Origin: Streptomyces achromogenes
GTDB taxonomy: Bacteria; Actinomycetota; Actinomycetes; Streptomycetales; Streptomycetaceae
DNA: 64,000 nt
Direction of reading: 5' to 3'
NCBI RefSeq assembly: GCF_030816715.1
Contig: NZ_JAUSYH010000001.1
Span: 2,418,001 to 2,482,000, forward strand
The notes beneath the pieces were generated by a model. The model ran no database searches and had not been told where the DNA came from. It worked only from the letters and a program-made list of their open reading frames with translations. Both the position numbers and the translations under genes were made by a program. This document shows positions 36,414 to 45,770 of this stretch, one piece after another. Position 1 is the stretch's first letter. Each line of letters begins with the position of its first letter.

Positions 36414-37739
36414 ATGTCGGTTCCGCAGCTCGACGACGAGCACCGCGGCGAGCAGATCCTCGCCGTCTTCGACACCGCGTTCGGCGAGCTCCTGGCCGCC
36501 GACCCGGCCGCGTTCCGCGTGAAGTTCCGGAAGATGGCGGCCTCGGCGTTCGCGTTCTACCGGGGCACGGCCGGCCTCTTCTACCACGACCTGGACGCGG
36601 AGAAGCGGGGCGGCCCGTTCCTGGACGAGCGCACCTCGCGCGTGTGGATCCACGGAGACCTGCACGCGGAGAACTTCGGCACGTACATGGACGCCAACGG
36701 CCGGCTGATCTTCAACGTCAACGACTTCGACGAGGCCTACGTCGGCCCCTTCACCTGGGACCTCAAGCGTCTCTCCGCCTCCCTCGCCCTCATCGGGTAC
36801 GCGAAGGCGCTCGGCGACGACCAGATCACGGAGCTGGTGGAGGTCTACGCGGGCGCGTACCGCGAGCGCATCCACGCGCTGGCCACCGGCGCGAAGAGCG
36901 ACGAGGTGCCGCCCTTCACCCTGGACACCGCCCAGGGCCCGCTGCTGGACGCCCTGCGCGACGCCCGCTCGCTGACCCGCTTCGGCCTGCTGGACTCGAT
37001 GACGGAGATCCGTGACTTCGAGCGCCGCTTCGCGCCCGGCGGCGGCTCCATCGAGCTGGACGCCGCCACCCGCTACAAGGTGCTCGCCGCCTTCGACGGC
37101 TACCTGGAGACGCTGCCGGAGACGTCGCTGGCCCGCCCGGACTCCTACCGGGTCAAGGACGTCGTCGGCCGCCGCGGCATCGGCATCGGCTCGGCCGGTC
37201 TGCCGTCGTACAACATCCTTCTGGAGGGCCACAGCGACGCCCTGGAGAACGACGTCGTGATCTACATCAAGCAGGCGCAGACCCCGGCCGTCTCCCGGCA
37301 CATCACCGACCCGGCGATCCGCGGCTACTTCCAGCACGAGGGCCACCGCACGGTGATCTCCCAGCGCGCCCTCCAGCAGCACGCGGACCCGTGGCTGGGC
37401 TGGACCGAGCTCGGCGGCGCCGGCCAGCTGGTCGCCGAGGTCTCGCCGTACGCGGTCGACCTGGACTGGGGTGACATCGACGACCCGGAGGAGATCGCGG
37501 GCGTCGTCGCCGACCTGGGCCGGGCCACCGCCACCATGCACGCGGCGGCGGACGACACCTCCGGCGAGTCCCTGGTCCCGTTCTCCACCGAGCGGGCCAT
37601 CGACGCGGCGATCGCGGCCGACGAGGAAGGCTTCGCACCCCTCCTGGTCGACTTCGCGCACGGCTACGGCGCACGCGCGCGTGCCGACCACCAGATCTTC
37701 GTCGACCTGTTCCGCAACGGCCGGATTCCGGGTCTGTGA
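36414..37739 (+). CDS. DUF2252 family protein (kinase-like fold)
   Basis: A 441-residue DUF2252 protein. It has an aminoglycoside-phosphotransferase-like core: HGDLHAENFG (catalytic-loop type), then NVNDFDEAYVGPFTWDLKRLSAS (metal-aspartate type). Basic VKDVVGRRGIGIGSAGLPSYNILLEG follows. The fold suggests a phosphotransferase, but no substrate is known for the family. ATG 36414 follows AGGAGG by nine bases. It is divergent from dnaE, with a 214-base shared control region. Confidence 0.88.
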   Translation: MSVPQLDDEHRGEQILAVFDTAFGELLAADPAAFRVKFRKMAASAFAFYRGTAGLFYHDLDAEKRGGPFLDERTSRVWIHGDLHAENFGTYMDANGRLIFNVNDFDEAYVGPFTWDLKRLSASLALIGYAKALGDDQITELVEVYAGAYRERIHALATGAKSDEVPPFTLDTAQGPLLDALRDARSLTRFGLLDSMTEIRDFERRFAPGGGSIELDAATRYKVLAAFDGYLETLPETSLARPDSYRVKDVVGRRGIGIGSAGLPSYNILLEGHSDALENDVVIYIKQAQTPAVSRHITDPAIRGYFQHEGHRTVISQRALQQHADPWLGWTELGGAGQLVAEVSPYAVDLDWGDIDDPEEIAGVVADLGRATATMHAAADDTSGESLVPFSTERAIDAAIAADEEGFAPLLVDFAHGYGARARADHQIFVDLFRNGRIPGL

Positions 37740-37807
37740 CAGTAGGCCTTCTCACAGGGACTCTTTAGGGGTCTCCTACCGCGGTACGTGACACACTCTC
37801 CTGCGCC

Positions 37808-38503
37808 ATGGACATATCCGGGACCCGCCTCAGAGCCGTACGCGCGGCGCTCTTCACGGCCTTCGTCGTGACGCTCAGCGCCGCGTCGCACGTGCTGCTG
37901 TCGCGGGCCCCCCTGCCGCTCAACACGGTGGCCGCCGTCGCGGTCGCCGTGTTCGCCCTCGCCTACGCCCTCGCCGGCCGCGAGCGCGGCTTCGGGCGGA
38001 TCGCCGCCCTGCTGATCCCGCTGGAACTGGCGGCCGACACCGTCTTCACCACCGGCCAGCACGTCTGCTACGGCCGGGCCGGCGGCCCGGTCGCCGGCCC
38101 GCTGGCCTCGATCGGCTGGGACGTGCTGTGCGGCGACGGCACCCGCGTCGGCTCTCCACTGGCACAGGTCGCGGGCGGTCCCGGCCCCACGGGGCTGGGC
38201 GGACACCTCGCCCAGGTCCACCCGGCCGCCGCCTGGCTGCTGCTCGCCGCGCACATCTGCGTCGGCCTGGTCGCCGCCGCCTGGCTGCGCCGGGGCGAGC
38301 GGGCTCTCGTCCAGCTGCTGCGGGCGGCCACCGCGACCACCTTCCGGCCCCTGCTGATCGCGGTGGCCGCCGTGAACGTACGACGCGCCCCGGCGGCCCG
38401 CCGCCTGCCGCGGCCCGCGCACCGCGCGGCCACCGTCCGTGACCGGTTGCTCGTGCACTCCCTGGGACGGCGTGGACCGCCGCGCTCGCCCGCCACGGTC
38501 TGA
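37808..38503 (+). CDS. Hypothetical integral membrane protein
   Basis: A 231-residue protein with four or five hydrophobic segments (about 13-34, 37-56, 62-80, 136-158, 170-185). A loop with two cysteines (QHVCYG and WDVLCGDGTR) faces outside if the N-terminus is inside, and an arginine/proline-rich tail ends the protein. The cysteines and the DsbA-like gene downstream suggest a redox link, but this is inference. A short tandem repeat array separates it from that gene. Confidence 0.75.
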   Translation: MDISGTRLRAVRAALFTAFVVTLSAASHVLLSRAPLPLNTVAAVAVAVFALAYALAGRERGFGRIAALLIPLELAADTVFTTGQHVCYGRAGGPVAGPLASIGWDVLCGDGTRVGSPLAQVAGGPGPTGLGGHLAQVHPAAAWLLLAAHICVGLVAAAWLRRGERALVQLLRAATATTFRPLLIAVAAVNVRRAPAARRLPRPAHRAATVRDRLLVHSLGRRGPPRSPATV

Positions 38504-38509
38504 ACGGAC

Positions 38510-38612
38510 CACACGTCCGCACGAAGACACGTCCGCACGGACACACGTCCGCGCAGAGACACCTCTGCACGGAGACGTCTGCACGGACACGTCTGCACGG
38601 ACACGGCTGCAC
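38510..38612. repeat. Tandem array of 14-16-bp degenerate repeats
   Basis: About seven head-to-tail copies of a unit like cacgtctgcacgga (14-16 bases) fill the gap between the membrane-protein gene and the DsbA-like gene. Units differ in length, so the array is not codon-phased. Confidence 0.8.
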
Positions 38613-38702
38613 AGCCCGGGCACGCCGAGCACCACCTCCAGTACCAGAGTCCCCACACGAACTTCCGCGTACGACGTGTGCGCGTCCCTTTTGGAGATCA
38701 CC

Positions 38703-39584
38703 ATGAGCAAGCGGAACAGCGCGGCGGCGAAGACGGCGGCCCGGGAGCGGCTGCGCATCGAGCGCGAGCGCGAGGCCAAGCGCGCCAAGACCAAGCGCCA
38801 GATCGTCGTCGCCCTCTCGGTCGTCGGCGTACTGGCCGCGGCCGGCGGCATAGGCTACGCCGTCGTCCAGGCCAACAAGCCCAGCTACTGGGAAGAGGCG
38901 AAGGACGCCAAGGTCGTCGCCCCCGCCAACACCTCGGGCACCAACGGCACGACGGTCATGCTCGGCAAGAGCACGGCCAAGAAGGTCCTCAAGATGTACG
39001 AGGACCCCCGCTGCCCGATCTGCGCGCAGTTCGAGCAGACGGTCGGGTCGACGGTCGAGAAGGACCTCGACGCGGGCAAGTTCAAGATCCAGTACATCGG
39101 CGCCTCGTTCCTGGACGGCGACCGGCTCAGCGACGGCACGATCGGTTCGCGCGGCGAGGGTTCCAAGAACGCGCTGAGCGCCATGGGCGCCGCGCTGAAC
39201 GTGAGCACGGACGCGTTCATGGAGTACAAGACCGCGCTCTACTCGGCGAAGTGGCACCCGGACGAGTCGGAGGACAAGTTCAAGAGTGACAGCTACCTCA
39301 TCGAGGTGGCCGACACGGTCCCCGCGCTGAAGGGCAACACGAAGTTCCAGAACGCCGTCAAGAGCGGTACCTACGACGCCTGGGCGCTCGCGATGTCGAA
39401 GACCTTCGACACCAACAAGGACGACGTCAACGGCACCCCCTCCCTGGTCATGGACGGCAAGAAGCTCACGGCTCCCAACAGTCAGAACGCCCCCATGTCG
39501 CGTCGCCGACTACACCACGGCGATCACGGCGGCCCTCAAGGGCTGATCCCAGTCCCCCACCCCGCAGGCAGGCATTCCGTCTGA
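38703..39584 (+). CDS. Membrane-anchored DsbA-like thiol oxidoreductase, 3' end frameshifted
   Basis: As written, 293 residues. A basic N-terminus (1-36), one membrane helix (about 37-58) and a thioredoxin-like domain with CPIC in EDPRCPICAQFEQ, and a cis-proline loop in VNGTPSLVMDGKKL. The last 30 residues (SRRRLHHGDHGGPQG...) look wrong: removing one base near 39500 gives SVADYTTAITAALKG and a stop at 39544-39546, a normal ending for this family (280 residues). ATG 38703 follows GGAG. It is a paralogue of the gene at 7282-8058. Confidence 0.85.
   Translation: MSKRNSAAAKTAARERLRIEREREAKRAKTKRQIVVALSVVGVLAAAGGIGYAVVQANKPSYWEEAKDAKVVAPANTSGTNGTTVMLGKSTAKKVLKMYEDPRCPICAQFEQTVGSTVEKDLDAGKFKIQYIGASFLDGDRLSDGTIGSRGEGSKNALSAMGAALNVSTDAFMEYKTALYSAKWHPDESEDKFKSDSYLIEVADTVPALKGNTKFQNAVKSGTYDAWALAMSKTFDTNKDDVNGTPSLVMDGKKLTAPNSQNAPMSRRRLHHGDHGGPQGLIPVPHPAGRHSV
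39500..39500. other. Apparent single-base insertion near the end of the DsbA-like gene
   Basis: The sequence reads atgtcgcgtcgccgac; dropping G39500 (or C39501) gives atgtccgtcgccgac and restores MSVADYTTAIT. The change only affects the C-terminus. Confidence 0.7.
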
Positions 39585-39647
39585 TCCTCGGAAGGCCCCC
39601 CGCCTCACGGTCGCGGCCGTGGGGGCCGGTTCCTGACGCGCAGTCGA

Positions 39648-39682
39648 AGAGCGGGCGAACTTCTTTCCGGTTCGCCCGCTCT
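39648..39682. terminator. Terminator upstream of phoD-like gene
   Basis: A 13-bp perfect stem (39648-39660 with 39670-39682) and 9-base loop lies about 100 bases after the restored DsbA-like stop and about 30 bases before the phosphatase start. Confidence 0.8.
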
Positions 39683-39712
39683 CGGTTGTACTCGTCAGTA
39701 ATCTGATTGTCC

Positions 39713-41395
39713 GTGACCAGTCGATACAGATCCTCCACGAGCGCCGACGTTCCGTCAGAGCGCCCCGACTCCCTTTCCCCGCGCCGCCGTACGGTCGTCA
39801 AGGCCGCGGCGGCGACCGTCGTCCTGGCCGGACCGCTCGCCGCCGCGCTCCCGGCCCGCGCCGCCGCGGAGACCCCGGCGTTCCTGCACGGCCTCGCCTC
39901 CGGCGACCCGCTGCCCGACGGCATCCTGCTGTGGACCCGGGTGACGCCTGCCGCCGAGGCGACACCGGGCTCCGGACTCGGCCCGGACACCGAGGTGAGC
40001 TGGGTCGTCGCCACGGACAGGGCGCTGACGAACGTCGTCAACAAGGGCTCGACCACCGCCACCGCCGCCTCCGACCACACCGTCAAGGCCGACATCCGCG
40101 GCCTTCAGCCGGCCACCGACTACTACTTCCGCTTCTCGGCGGGCGGCGCCCGGACCCCGGTGGCGCGTACCCGCACCGCGCCCGCGGCGGACGCCGCCGT
40201 GACGGGTCTGCGCTTCGGCGTGGTCTCCTGCGCCAACTGGGAGGCCGGCTACTTCTCCTCGTACCGCCACCTGGCGGCCCGCGGCGACCTGGACGCCTGG
40301 CTGCATCTCGGCGACTACATCTACGAGTACGGCACCGGCCAGTACGGGGCGCGCGGCGCCGTCGTACGGCAGACGTCGCCCACCCACGAGATCCTCACGC
40401 TCGCCGACTACCGCACCCGGCACGGCCTGTACAAGACGGACCCCGACCTTCAGGCGCTGCACGTGAAGGCCCCGGTCATCGCGATATGGGACGACCACGA
40501 GTTCGCCAACGACACCTGGTCCGGCGGCGCCGAGAACCACACCGAGGGCGCGGAGGGCGCCTGGTCGGCCCGTCAGGCGGCGGCGAAGCAGGCGTACTTC
40601 GAGTGGATGCCGGTCCGGCCCGCCATCGCCGGCACCACCTACCGCCGGCTGCGGTTCGGCAAGCTCGCCGATCTCTCCCTGCTGGACCTGCGTTCCTTCC
40701 GTTCCCAGCAGGTCAAGGTGGGCAACGGCACGGTCGACGACCCGGACCGCACGATCACCGGGCGCGCCCAGCTGGACTGGCTGAAGGCCGGGTTGAAGGG
40801 GTCGGACACCACCTGGCGGCTGGTCGGCAACTCGGTGATGATCTCGCCGTTCGTCATCGGCTCGCTCTCCGCGGACCTGTTCAAGCCGCTCGCCAAGCTG
40901 CTCGGTCTGCCGCAGGACGGCCTCGGCCTCAACACCGACCAGTGGGACGGCTACACCGACGACCGCCGCGAGCTCCTCGCCCACCTGCGCGCGAACGCCA
41001 TCCGCAACACCGTGTTCCTGACCGGTGACATCCACATGGCGTGGGCCAACGACGTGCCGGTGGACGCCGGGACGTACCCGCTGTCGGCCTCGGCCGCCAC
41101 CGAGTTCGTGGTCACCTCGGTGACCTCCGACAACCTCGACGACATCGTGAAGGTGCCCGAGGGCACGCTCACCGCGATCGCCTCGCCCGTCATCCGAGCC
41201 GCGAACCGGCATGTGCACTTCGTCGACACCGACCGGCACGGCTACGGCGTCCTGGACATCACCGCCGAGCGCGCGCAGATGGACTACTACGTCCTGTCCG
41301 ACCGCACGAAGGCCGACGCCACCTCGAGCTGGGCCCGGTCGTACCGCACGCGCTCCGGCACGCAGAAGGTCGAGCGCACCTACGACCCCGTCTGA
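39713..41395 (+). CDS. phoD: Tat-exported alkaline phosphatase of the PhoD family
   Basis: A 560-residue secreted metallo-phosphoesterase. The N-terminus has a twin-arginine signal ([29 protein letters not shown]). An N-terminal PhoD_N domain with [21 protein letters not shown] is followed by a calcineurin-type phosphatase domain: [31 protein letters not shown], and [11 protein letters not shown]. It likely cleaves phosphodiesters or monoesters for phosphate supply. The start is uncertain: GTG 39713 or TTG 39707, neither with a strong ribosome site. I could not find a convincing direct-repeat PHO box upstream. Confidence 0.92.
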   Translation: MTSRYRSSTSADVPSERPDSLSPRRRTVVKAAAATVVLAGPLAAALPARAAAETPAFLHGLASGDPLPDGILLWTRVTPAAEATPGSGLGPDTEVSWVVATDRALTNVVNKGSTTATAASDHTVKADIRGLQPATDYYFRFSAGGARTPVARTRTAPAADAAVTGLRFGVVSCANWEAGYFSSYRHLAARGDLDAWLHLGDYIYEYGTGQYGARGAVVRQTSPTHEILTLADYRTRHGLYKTDPDLQALHVKAPVIAIWDDHEFANDTWSGGAENHTEGAEGAWSARQAAAKQAYFEWMPVRPAIAGTTYRRLRFGKLADLSLLDLRSFRSQQVKVGNGTVDDPDRTITGRAQLDWLKAGLKGSDTTWRLVGNSVMISPFVIGSLSADLFKPLAKLLGLPQDGLGLNTDQWDGYTDDRRELLAHLRANAIRNTVFLTGDIHMAWANDVPVDAGTYPLSASAATEFVVTSVTSDNLDDIVKVPEGTLTAIASPVIRAANRHVHFVDTDRHGYGVLDITAERAQMDYYVLSDRTKADATSSWARSYRTRSGTQKVERTYDPV

Positions 41396-41454
41396 GGAAC
41401 GCCGAATCCCCGGCACAGGCCGAGAGAATCCCGACAGCGGGGCCCGGACCGTCC

Positions 41455-41475
41455 GACGGGCGGCCCGGGCCCGTC
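41455..41475. terminator. Hairpin between phoD-like and dienelactone hydrolase genes
   Basis: A 7-bp stem (41455-41461 with 41469-41475) in a very G/C-rich gap between convergent genes; weaker than the other terminators here. Confidence 0.45.
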
Positions 41476-41503
41476 CCTGCGCCGGTCCCGCCGCGGTTGA
41501 CCT

Positions 41504-42073
41504 CTACAGCGTCTCGAGGAACCCGAGCGCCACCCGCCAGGTGGCCTCGGCCGCCTCCTCGTCGTAGTCGGGCAGTCCGGGGTCGGTGTACAGGTGCCCG
41601 GCGCCCGCGTACCGGTAGACCTCCACGTCGGCGCCGGCCCGGCCCATCTGGAGGTACCAGGCGCTCAGCCAGTCGTCGGTCTCGAACGGGTCCGGCTCCG
41701 CGACGTGCAGCTGCACCGGCAGGTCGTCCACCGAGACGTTCGGCGCCAGGTCCGAGGTGCCGTGCAGGAGGAGCAGGCCGCGCGCCTTGTCGTCGCCTAG
41801 GGCGAGGGTCTGGGCGATCGACGCGCCCAGCGAGAACCCGGCGTACACCAGCCCGCGCTCCGAGTAGGGCGCGGCGGCCAGCACGGCTCTCTTCAGCAGC
41901 TCGTCCTTGCCGATCTCCTCGTTGTACGCCATGCCCTCCTCGACCGTGTCGAACGTGCGCCCCCCGAAGAGGTCGGGCGTCCGGACCTCGTGCCCGGCGG
42001 CACGCAGCCGGTCCGCCGCGGCGCGCACCGCCGGCCGCGGACCGTAGGTCGAGTGAAAGAGCATGATGTTCAT
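41504..42073 (-). CDS. Dienelactone hydrolase family protein
   Basis: A 189-residue alpha/beta hydrolase of the dienelactone hydrolase group. The nucleophile is Ser81 in AGFSLGAS (not Cys as in classical DLH), an aspartate lies in AEPDPFETDDW and the histidine in GAGHLYTDP. The short length is typical of the small actinobacterial subgroup. ATG 42071-42073 starts MNIMLFHSTYG. The substrate is unknown. It is divergent from the MscS gene, with 98 bases between starts. Confidence 0.88.
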   Translation of the reverse strand: MNIMLFHSTYGPRPAVRAAADRLRAAGHEVRTPDLFGGRTFDTVEEGMAYNEEIGKDELLKRAVLAAAPYSERGLVYAGFSLGASIAQTLALGDDKARGLLLLHGTSDLAPNVSVDDLPVQLHVAEPDPFETDDWLSAWYLQMGRAGADVEVYRYAGAGHLYTDPGLPDYDEEAAEATWRVALGFLETL

Positions 42074-42171
42074 GCGCCCATGGTGCCAGCCCGCACCGAC
42101 AGCCACCTGCGTGCGCCTCTTCACACAAGTCACAGGTTCAGGACCCCGCCGACTCGGTTACGTTCGAAGGC

Positions 42172-43284
42172 ATGGAGAACCTGCTCCGCCCCGTGATCGT
42201 GGTGGGCGGCTCGGTGATGCTGACCGTCCTCATCGGCTGGGCCACCGACCGCCTGCTGTCCAAAGCCGACCGACGGCACCCGGAGACCCCGATGTGGGGT
42301 CTGCTGCGCCGCGGCCGCATCCCCTATCAGCTGGTGCTGTGCGCGGCGATGCTCAGAGGGTCGTACGACGAGGCGCAACTGCTCGACGACCACAAGGTGG
42401 CCATCGGCCGGTCCCTCACCCTGGTGCTGATCGGTTCGGCGGCCTGGCTGGTGATCCGCATCGCGGGGGCGGTCGTCGAGACGTCGTACTCGCGTTATGC
42501 GCGCATGCACCGCGACGCGGCCCGGGTCCGGCGGGTGCGGACCCAGGTGTCGCTCATCATGCGCGTGGTCTCGGCGGTCGTCGGCGTGGTCGCCGCGGCC
42601 TCGATGCTGCTGACGTTCCCCGCCATGCGCGCGGCGGGCGCCTCACTGCTGGCCTCGGCCGGGATCCTCGGCATCGTCGCCGGTGTCGCCGCCCAGTCGA
42701 CGCTGAGCAACATGTTCGCCGGCCTGCAGATCGCCTTCGGCGACATGGTGCGCATCGGCGACACCGTCGTGGTGGACGGCGAATGGGGCACGGTCGAGGA
42801 GATCACCCTGACCTTCCTGACCGTGCGGACCTGGGACGAGCGCCGGATCACGATGCCCGTGTCCTACTTCACCTCGAAGCCCTTCGAGAACTGGTCGCGC
42901 GGCACCCCGCAGATGACGGGCATCGTCTACTGGCACGTCGACCACGCGGCGCCGGTGGAGGCGATGCGCGAGAAGCTGCGCGACATCCTGCGCGAGTGCC
43001 CCGCCTGGGACGGCCGTGCCTGCGGTCTCGACGTCACCGACACCACGCCCAACACCATTCAGGTGAGGGCCCTGGTGACGGCCAAGGACGCCGACGACAT
43101 CTGGACGGTGCGCGTCGCGGTCCGCGAGCAGATGATCCGCTGGCTGTCGAAGGAGCACCCGTACGCGCTCCCCCGGGTCAACACGGCGGACGCGGCGCTG
43201 CTGCCGGGGCGTCTCCCGAGCCAGTCCACCTCACCCGACGGAGCGCCCCGCCGCGTCCACGAAACGCCGCGAACGGGCCACTGA
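42172..43284 (+). CDS. MscS family mechanosensitive channel
   Basis: A 370-residue membrane protein. Four hydrophobic segments (about 5-22, 80-103, 128-150, 155-180) lead into the pore helix region LLASAGILGIVAGVAAQSTLSNMFAGLQIAF, then the MscS beta domain DMVRIGDTVVVDGEWGTVEEITL, and VRTWDERRITMPVSYF. It probably releases ions on hypo-osmotic shock. The C-terminus is Pro/Arg-rich. ATG 42172 follows GAAGG closely. It ends three bases from the convergent SDR gene. Confidence 0.92.
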   Translation: MENLLRPVIVVGGSVMLTVLIGWATDRLLSKADRRHPETPMWGLLRRGRIPYQLVLCAAMLRGSYDEAQLLDDHKVAIGRSLTLVLIGSAAWLVIRIAGAVVETSYSRYARMHRDAARVRRVRTQVSLIMRVVSAVVGVVAAASMLLTFPAMRAAGASLLASAGILGIVAGVAAQSTLSNMFAGLQIAFGDMVRIGDTVVVDGEWGTVEEITLTFLTVRTWDERRITMPVSYFTSKPFENWSRGTPQMTGIVYWHVDHAAPVEAMREKLRDILRECPAWDGRACGLDVTDTTPNTIQVRALVTAKDADDIWTVRVAVREQMIRWLSKEHPYALPRVNTADAALLPGRLPSQSTSPDGAPRRVHETPRTGH

Positions 43285-43287
43285 CCC

Positions 43288-44028
43288 TCAGTTCCCCCGC
43301 TCGGCGCCCCCGTTCACCTGAACGACCTGCGAGGTGACGTGTCCGGCGCCCGGGGACGCCAGCCAGTGCAGTGTGGCGGCGATGTCCCCGGGCGTCCCGG
43401 CCCGCCCGGTGAAGGTCTCCCCGACGAGCCGCTCGCGCCGCGCCGGTTCGATGGCTTCGCCGAAGAACTCGGTGTCCTCGACGTACCCGGGGGCCACGAC
43501 GTTCGCGGTGACGCCCCGCGGCCCCAGCTCCCGCGCGAGATCGCGGGCATAGGGGTGCAGCGCGGCCTTGGCGCCGCCGTACGCCCCGCTGCCCGATCCC
43601 CGGAAGGCGGCGATCGAGCTGACGAACAGCACCCGCCCGCCCGGCGCGGCGAGCCGGTCCTTCAGGGCCTCGGTGAGCAGGGCCGCGCTGAGGGTGTTGT
43701 TCCGGAAGTTGACCGTCCAGTGGTACGCGACCCGGTCGAGCGGATCGTCGCTGTCGCCCGGCGGCTCCAGATGCCCGGCGCCCCCGGCACTGTGGACCAG
43801 CACGTCCACTGTGCCGAACTCCGCCCCGACGAACCGGGCGACTGCGCGCACATGGTCCGGATCACTCAGATCTGCGGCGTGGGTGAGCGCTCCGGGCACC
43901 CCGGCCCGGTCCAGCACCTGCGGCCGTCGTCCGAGCAGCAGCACCCGGTCCCCGTCCGCCGCGAAGAGCTGCGCCGCCGCGAGTCCGATTCCTGTTCCGC
44001 CTCCACTGATCACTACGTTGCGTGCCAT
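43288..44028 (-). CDS. Short-chain dehydrogenase/reductase
   Basis: A 246-residue SDR. The Rossmann glycine motif is GGGTGIG at residues 9-15, the NAG-like HSAGGAG follows, and the catalytic set is Ser in VSSIAAF and YxxxK as YGGAK. VNGGAERGN closes the protein. Substrate unknown, probably an oxoacyl or small carbonyl compound. ATG 44026-44028. It lies 89 bases downstream of the antiporter gene on the same strand. Confidence 0.9.
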   Translation of the reverse strand: MARNVVISGGGTGIGLAAAQLFAADGDRVLLLGRRPQVLDRAGVPGALTHAADLSDPDHVRAVARFVGAEFGTVDVLVHSAGGAGHLEPPGDSDDPLDRVAYHWTVNFRNNTLSAALLTEALKDRLAAPGGRVLFVSSIAAFRGSGSGAYGGAKAALHPYARDLARELGPRGVTANVVAPGYVEDTEFFGEAIEPARRERLVGETFTGRAGTPGDIAATLHWLASPGAGHVTSQVVQVNGGAERGN

Positions 44029-44117
44029 GGATTCGAGCGTACGAGGCGTGCCGACAGAGGCCGTGGAGCTCTCGTGTACGCCGTGCGACGACCGGCCGAC
44101 GAGGACCGGCCCCGCCC

Positions 44118-45705
44118 TCACTTGAGGCTGCGCACGTCCAGGTGGCGCAGCACGCGGTCCACGATCTCCGGGTCGGCGCCCGGTTCGCTGCGCGCCGCGA
44201 CCACCTCGTGCCGTGCCGCGCTCAGCATCTCCCCCTGGATGCGGCGCACCCGCTTCAGCCGGCGCACCCGCTGATCGTGGCCTTCCCGCCGCTCGTCCTC
44301 GCCCACGTCCGGGCTGATCCGCAGTCCGATGTCGAAGGCCCGTCGCAGCATCTGCTCGGACAGTTCCTCCGACAGGTCCTCCTCGGCCTCGATCTCCCGC
44401 AGCCGCTGCTTGGCCGCCTTGGCCGCGCGTACCGCCAGTTCCTTCTCGAACGCCTTCTCCCGGTCGGTGTCCGCCTGGACGTCGAGCCGCTTCACCAGCC
44501 AGGGCAGGGTCAGCCCCTGGAGGACCAGCGTCGCCATGATCACGCCGAACGCGATGAAGACGATCTCGTCCCGGTCGGGAAAGGGCCCGCCGTCGTCGGT
44601 CTTCAGCGGGACGGCCAGCGCCAGCGCCACCGAGGCCACCCCGCGCATCCCCGACCACCACATGACGACGGTCTCCCGCCAGTTCGTCGGGATGTCCTCG
44701 AGGTGGTCCTTCCTGGCGTGCAGCCGTTGGGTCAGCCACGTCGCCGGCAGCAGCCACAGCAGCCGTACGACGACGACCACCGCCACAATCACCGCCGCCC
44801 ACCCCAGCATCTCCCCCCACCGTCCGGACGCCGTGCGGATCGCGTTGTGCAGTTCCAGACCGATCAGCCCGAACGCGACGCCCGTGACCAGCGTGTCGAT
44901 GATGTCCCAGAAGGTGTGGCCGGCCAGCCGGGTCAGCACGTCGTCGGGGTCGGTGGCGTACTCCGCGAGGAACAGCGCGGTGGTCAGCACCGCCAGCACC
45001 CCGGACCCGTGGAACTCCTCCGCCAGGACGTAGGAGGCGTACGGCACCAGGAGCGTCAGCCCGATCTGCAGCGTCGTGTCGCCGAGGACGTCCAGCAGCC
45101 GGTTCGCGCCCCAGCCGAGCGCGACGCCCACCGCCACCGCGACCACCGCGGACAGCACGAGGTCGAGTCCGGCCCGCCACGGGGAGAACGTCCCGCTCAC
45201 GGCCGCGGCGATCGCGACGTGGTACAGCACGATGGCCGTGACGTCGTTGAACAGCCCCTCGCCCTCCAGGATGGAGACCAGCCGGCGGGGCAGCCCGAGC
45301 TGTCCGGCCACGGCGGTCGCGGCCACCGGGTCGGGCGGCGCGACCAGCGCCCCCAGCGCCACCGCGGCGGCGACCGGGAGGCCCGGCACGATCGAGTGGG
45401 CCACGGCGGCCACGCAGACCGTGGTGACGAACACCAGGGCCACGGCGAGCAGGAAGATCGGCCGCACGTTCGCCGCGAACTGCCGCCACGAGGTCCGGCG
45501 CAACCGCCGCGTACAGCAGCGGCGGCAACAGGAGGGGGAGGATCAGATCCGGCGGGATCTCCACGTTCGGCACGAAGTCGAGCACCGCGAGGATGATCCC
45601 CAGCAGGGTCATCAGCACCGGCGCGGGCAGTCCGAACCGGTCCCCGACCGGGACGCTCACCACAGCCCCGAGCAACAGGACGAACAACAGGGCCAACTGG
45701 TCCAC
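44118..45705 (-). CDS. CPA1 family Na+/H+ antiporter, frame broken by one extra base near 45502
   Basis: An NhaP/CPA1-type cation:proton antiporter with about 12 helices, 528 residues once the frame is restored. GTG 45703-45705 starts DQLALLFVLLLGAVVSVPVGD. Functional motifs are PPDPVAATAVAGQLGLP and the ion-binding ND in EGEGLFNDVTAIVLY. A cytoplasmic charged tail (about 405-528) ends the protein. Between LLYAAV and RRTSWRQF an additional A (45502 or 45503) shifts the frame; without it the two parts join perfectly. 529 codons plus one base. Confidence 0.88.
45502..45503. other. Apparent single-base insertion in the CPA1 antiporter gene
   Basis: The plus strand reads ggcgcaaccgcc where ggcgcaccgcc joins YAAV to RRTSW in one frame. 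One of the two A residues is extra. Confidence 0.8.
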
Positions 45706-45770
45706 GGTCAGCGCTCCGGGTCTAGACGATCAATGCATCCAGGCCTTCAGCGTCGCACGCCCGCCGTCCG

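Noticed and set aside
38510..38612. CRISPR array
   Set aside because: Units are 14-16 bases, head to tail, without unique spacers, and no cas genes are near.
39600..39712. PHO box upstream of the phoD-like gene
   Set aside because: GTTCGCC is part of the perfect terminator hairpin, and I cannot find two 11-base GTTCACC-type direct repeats.
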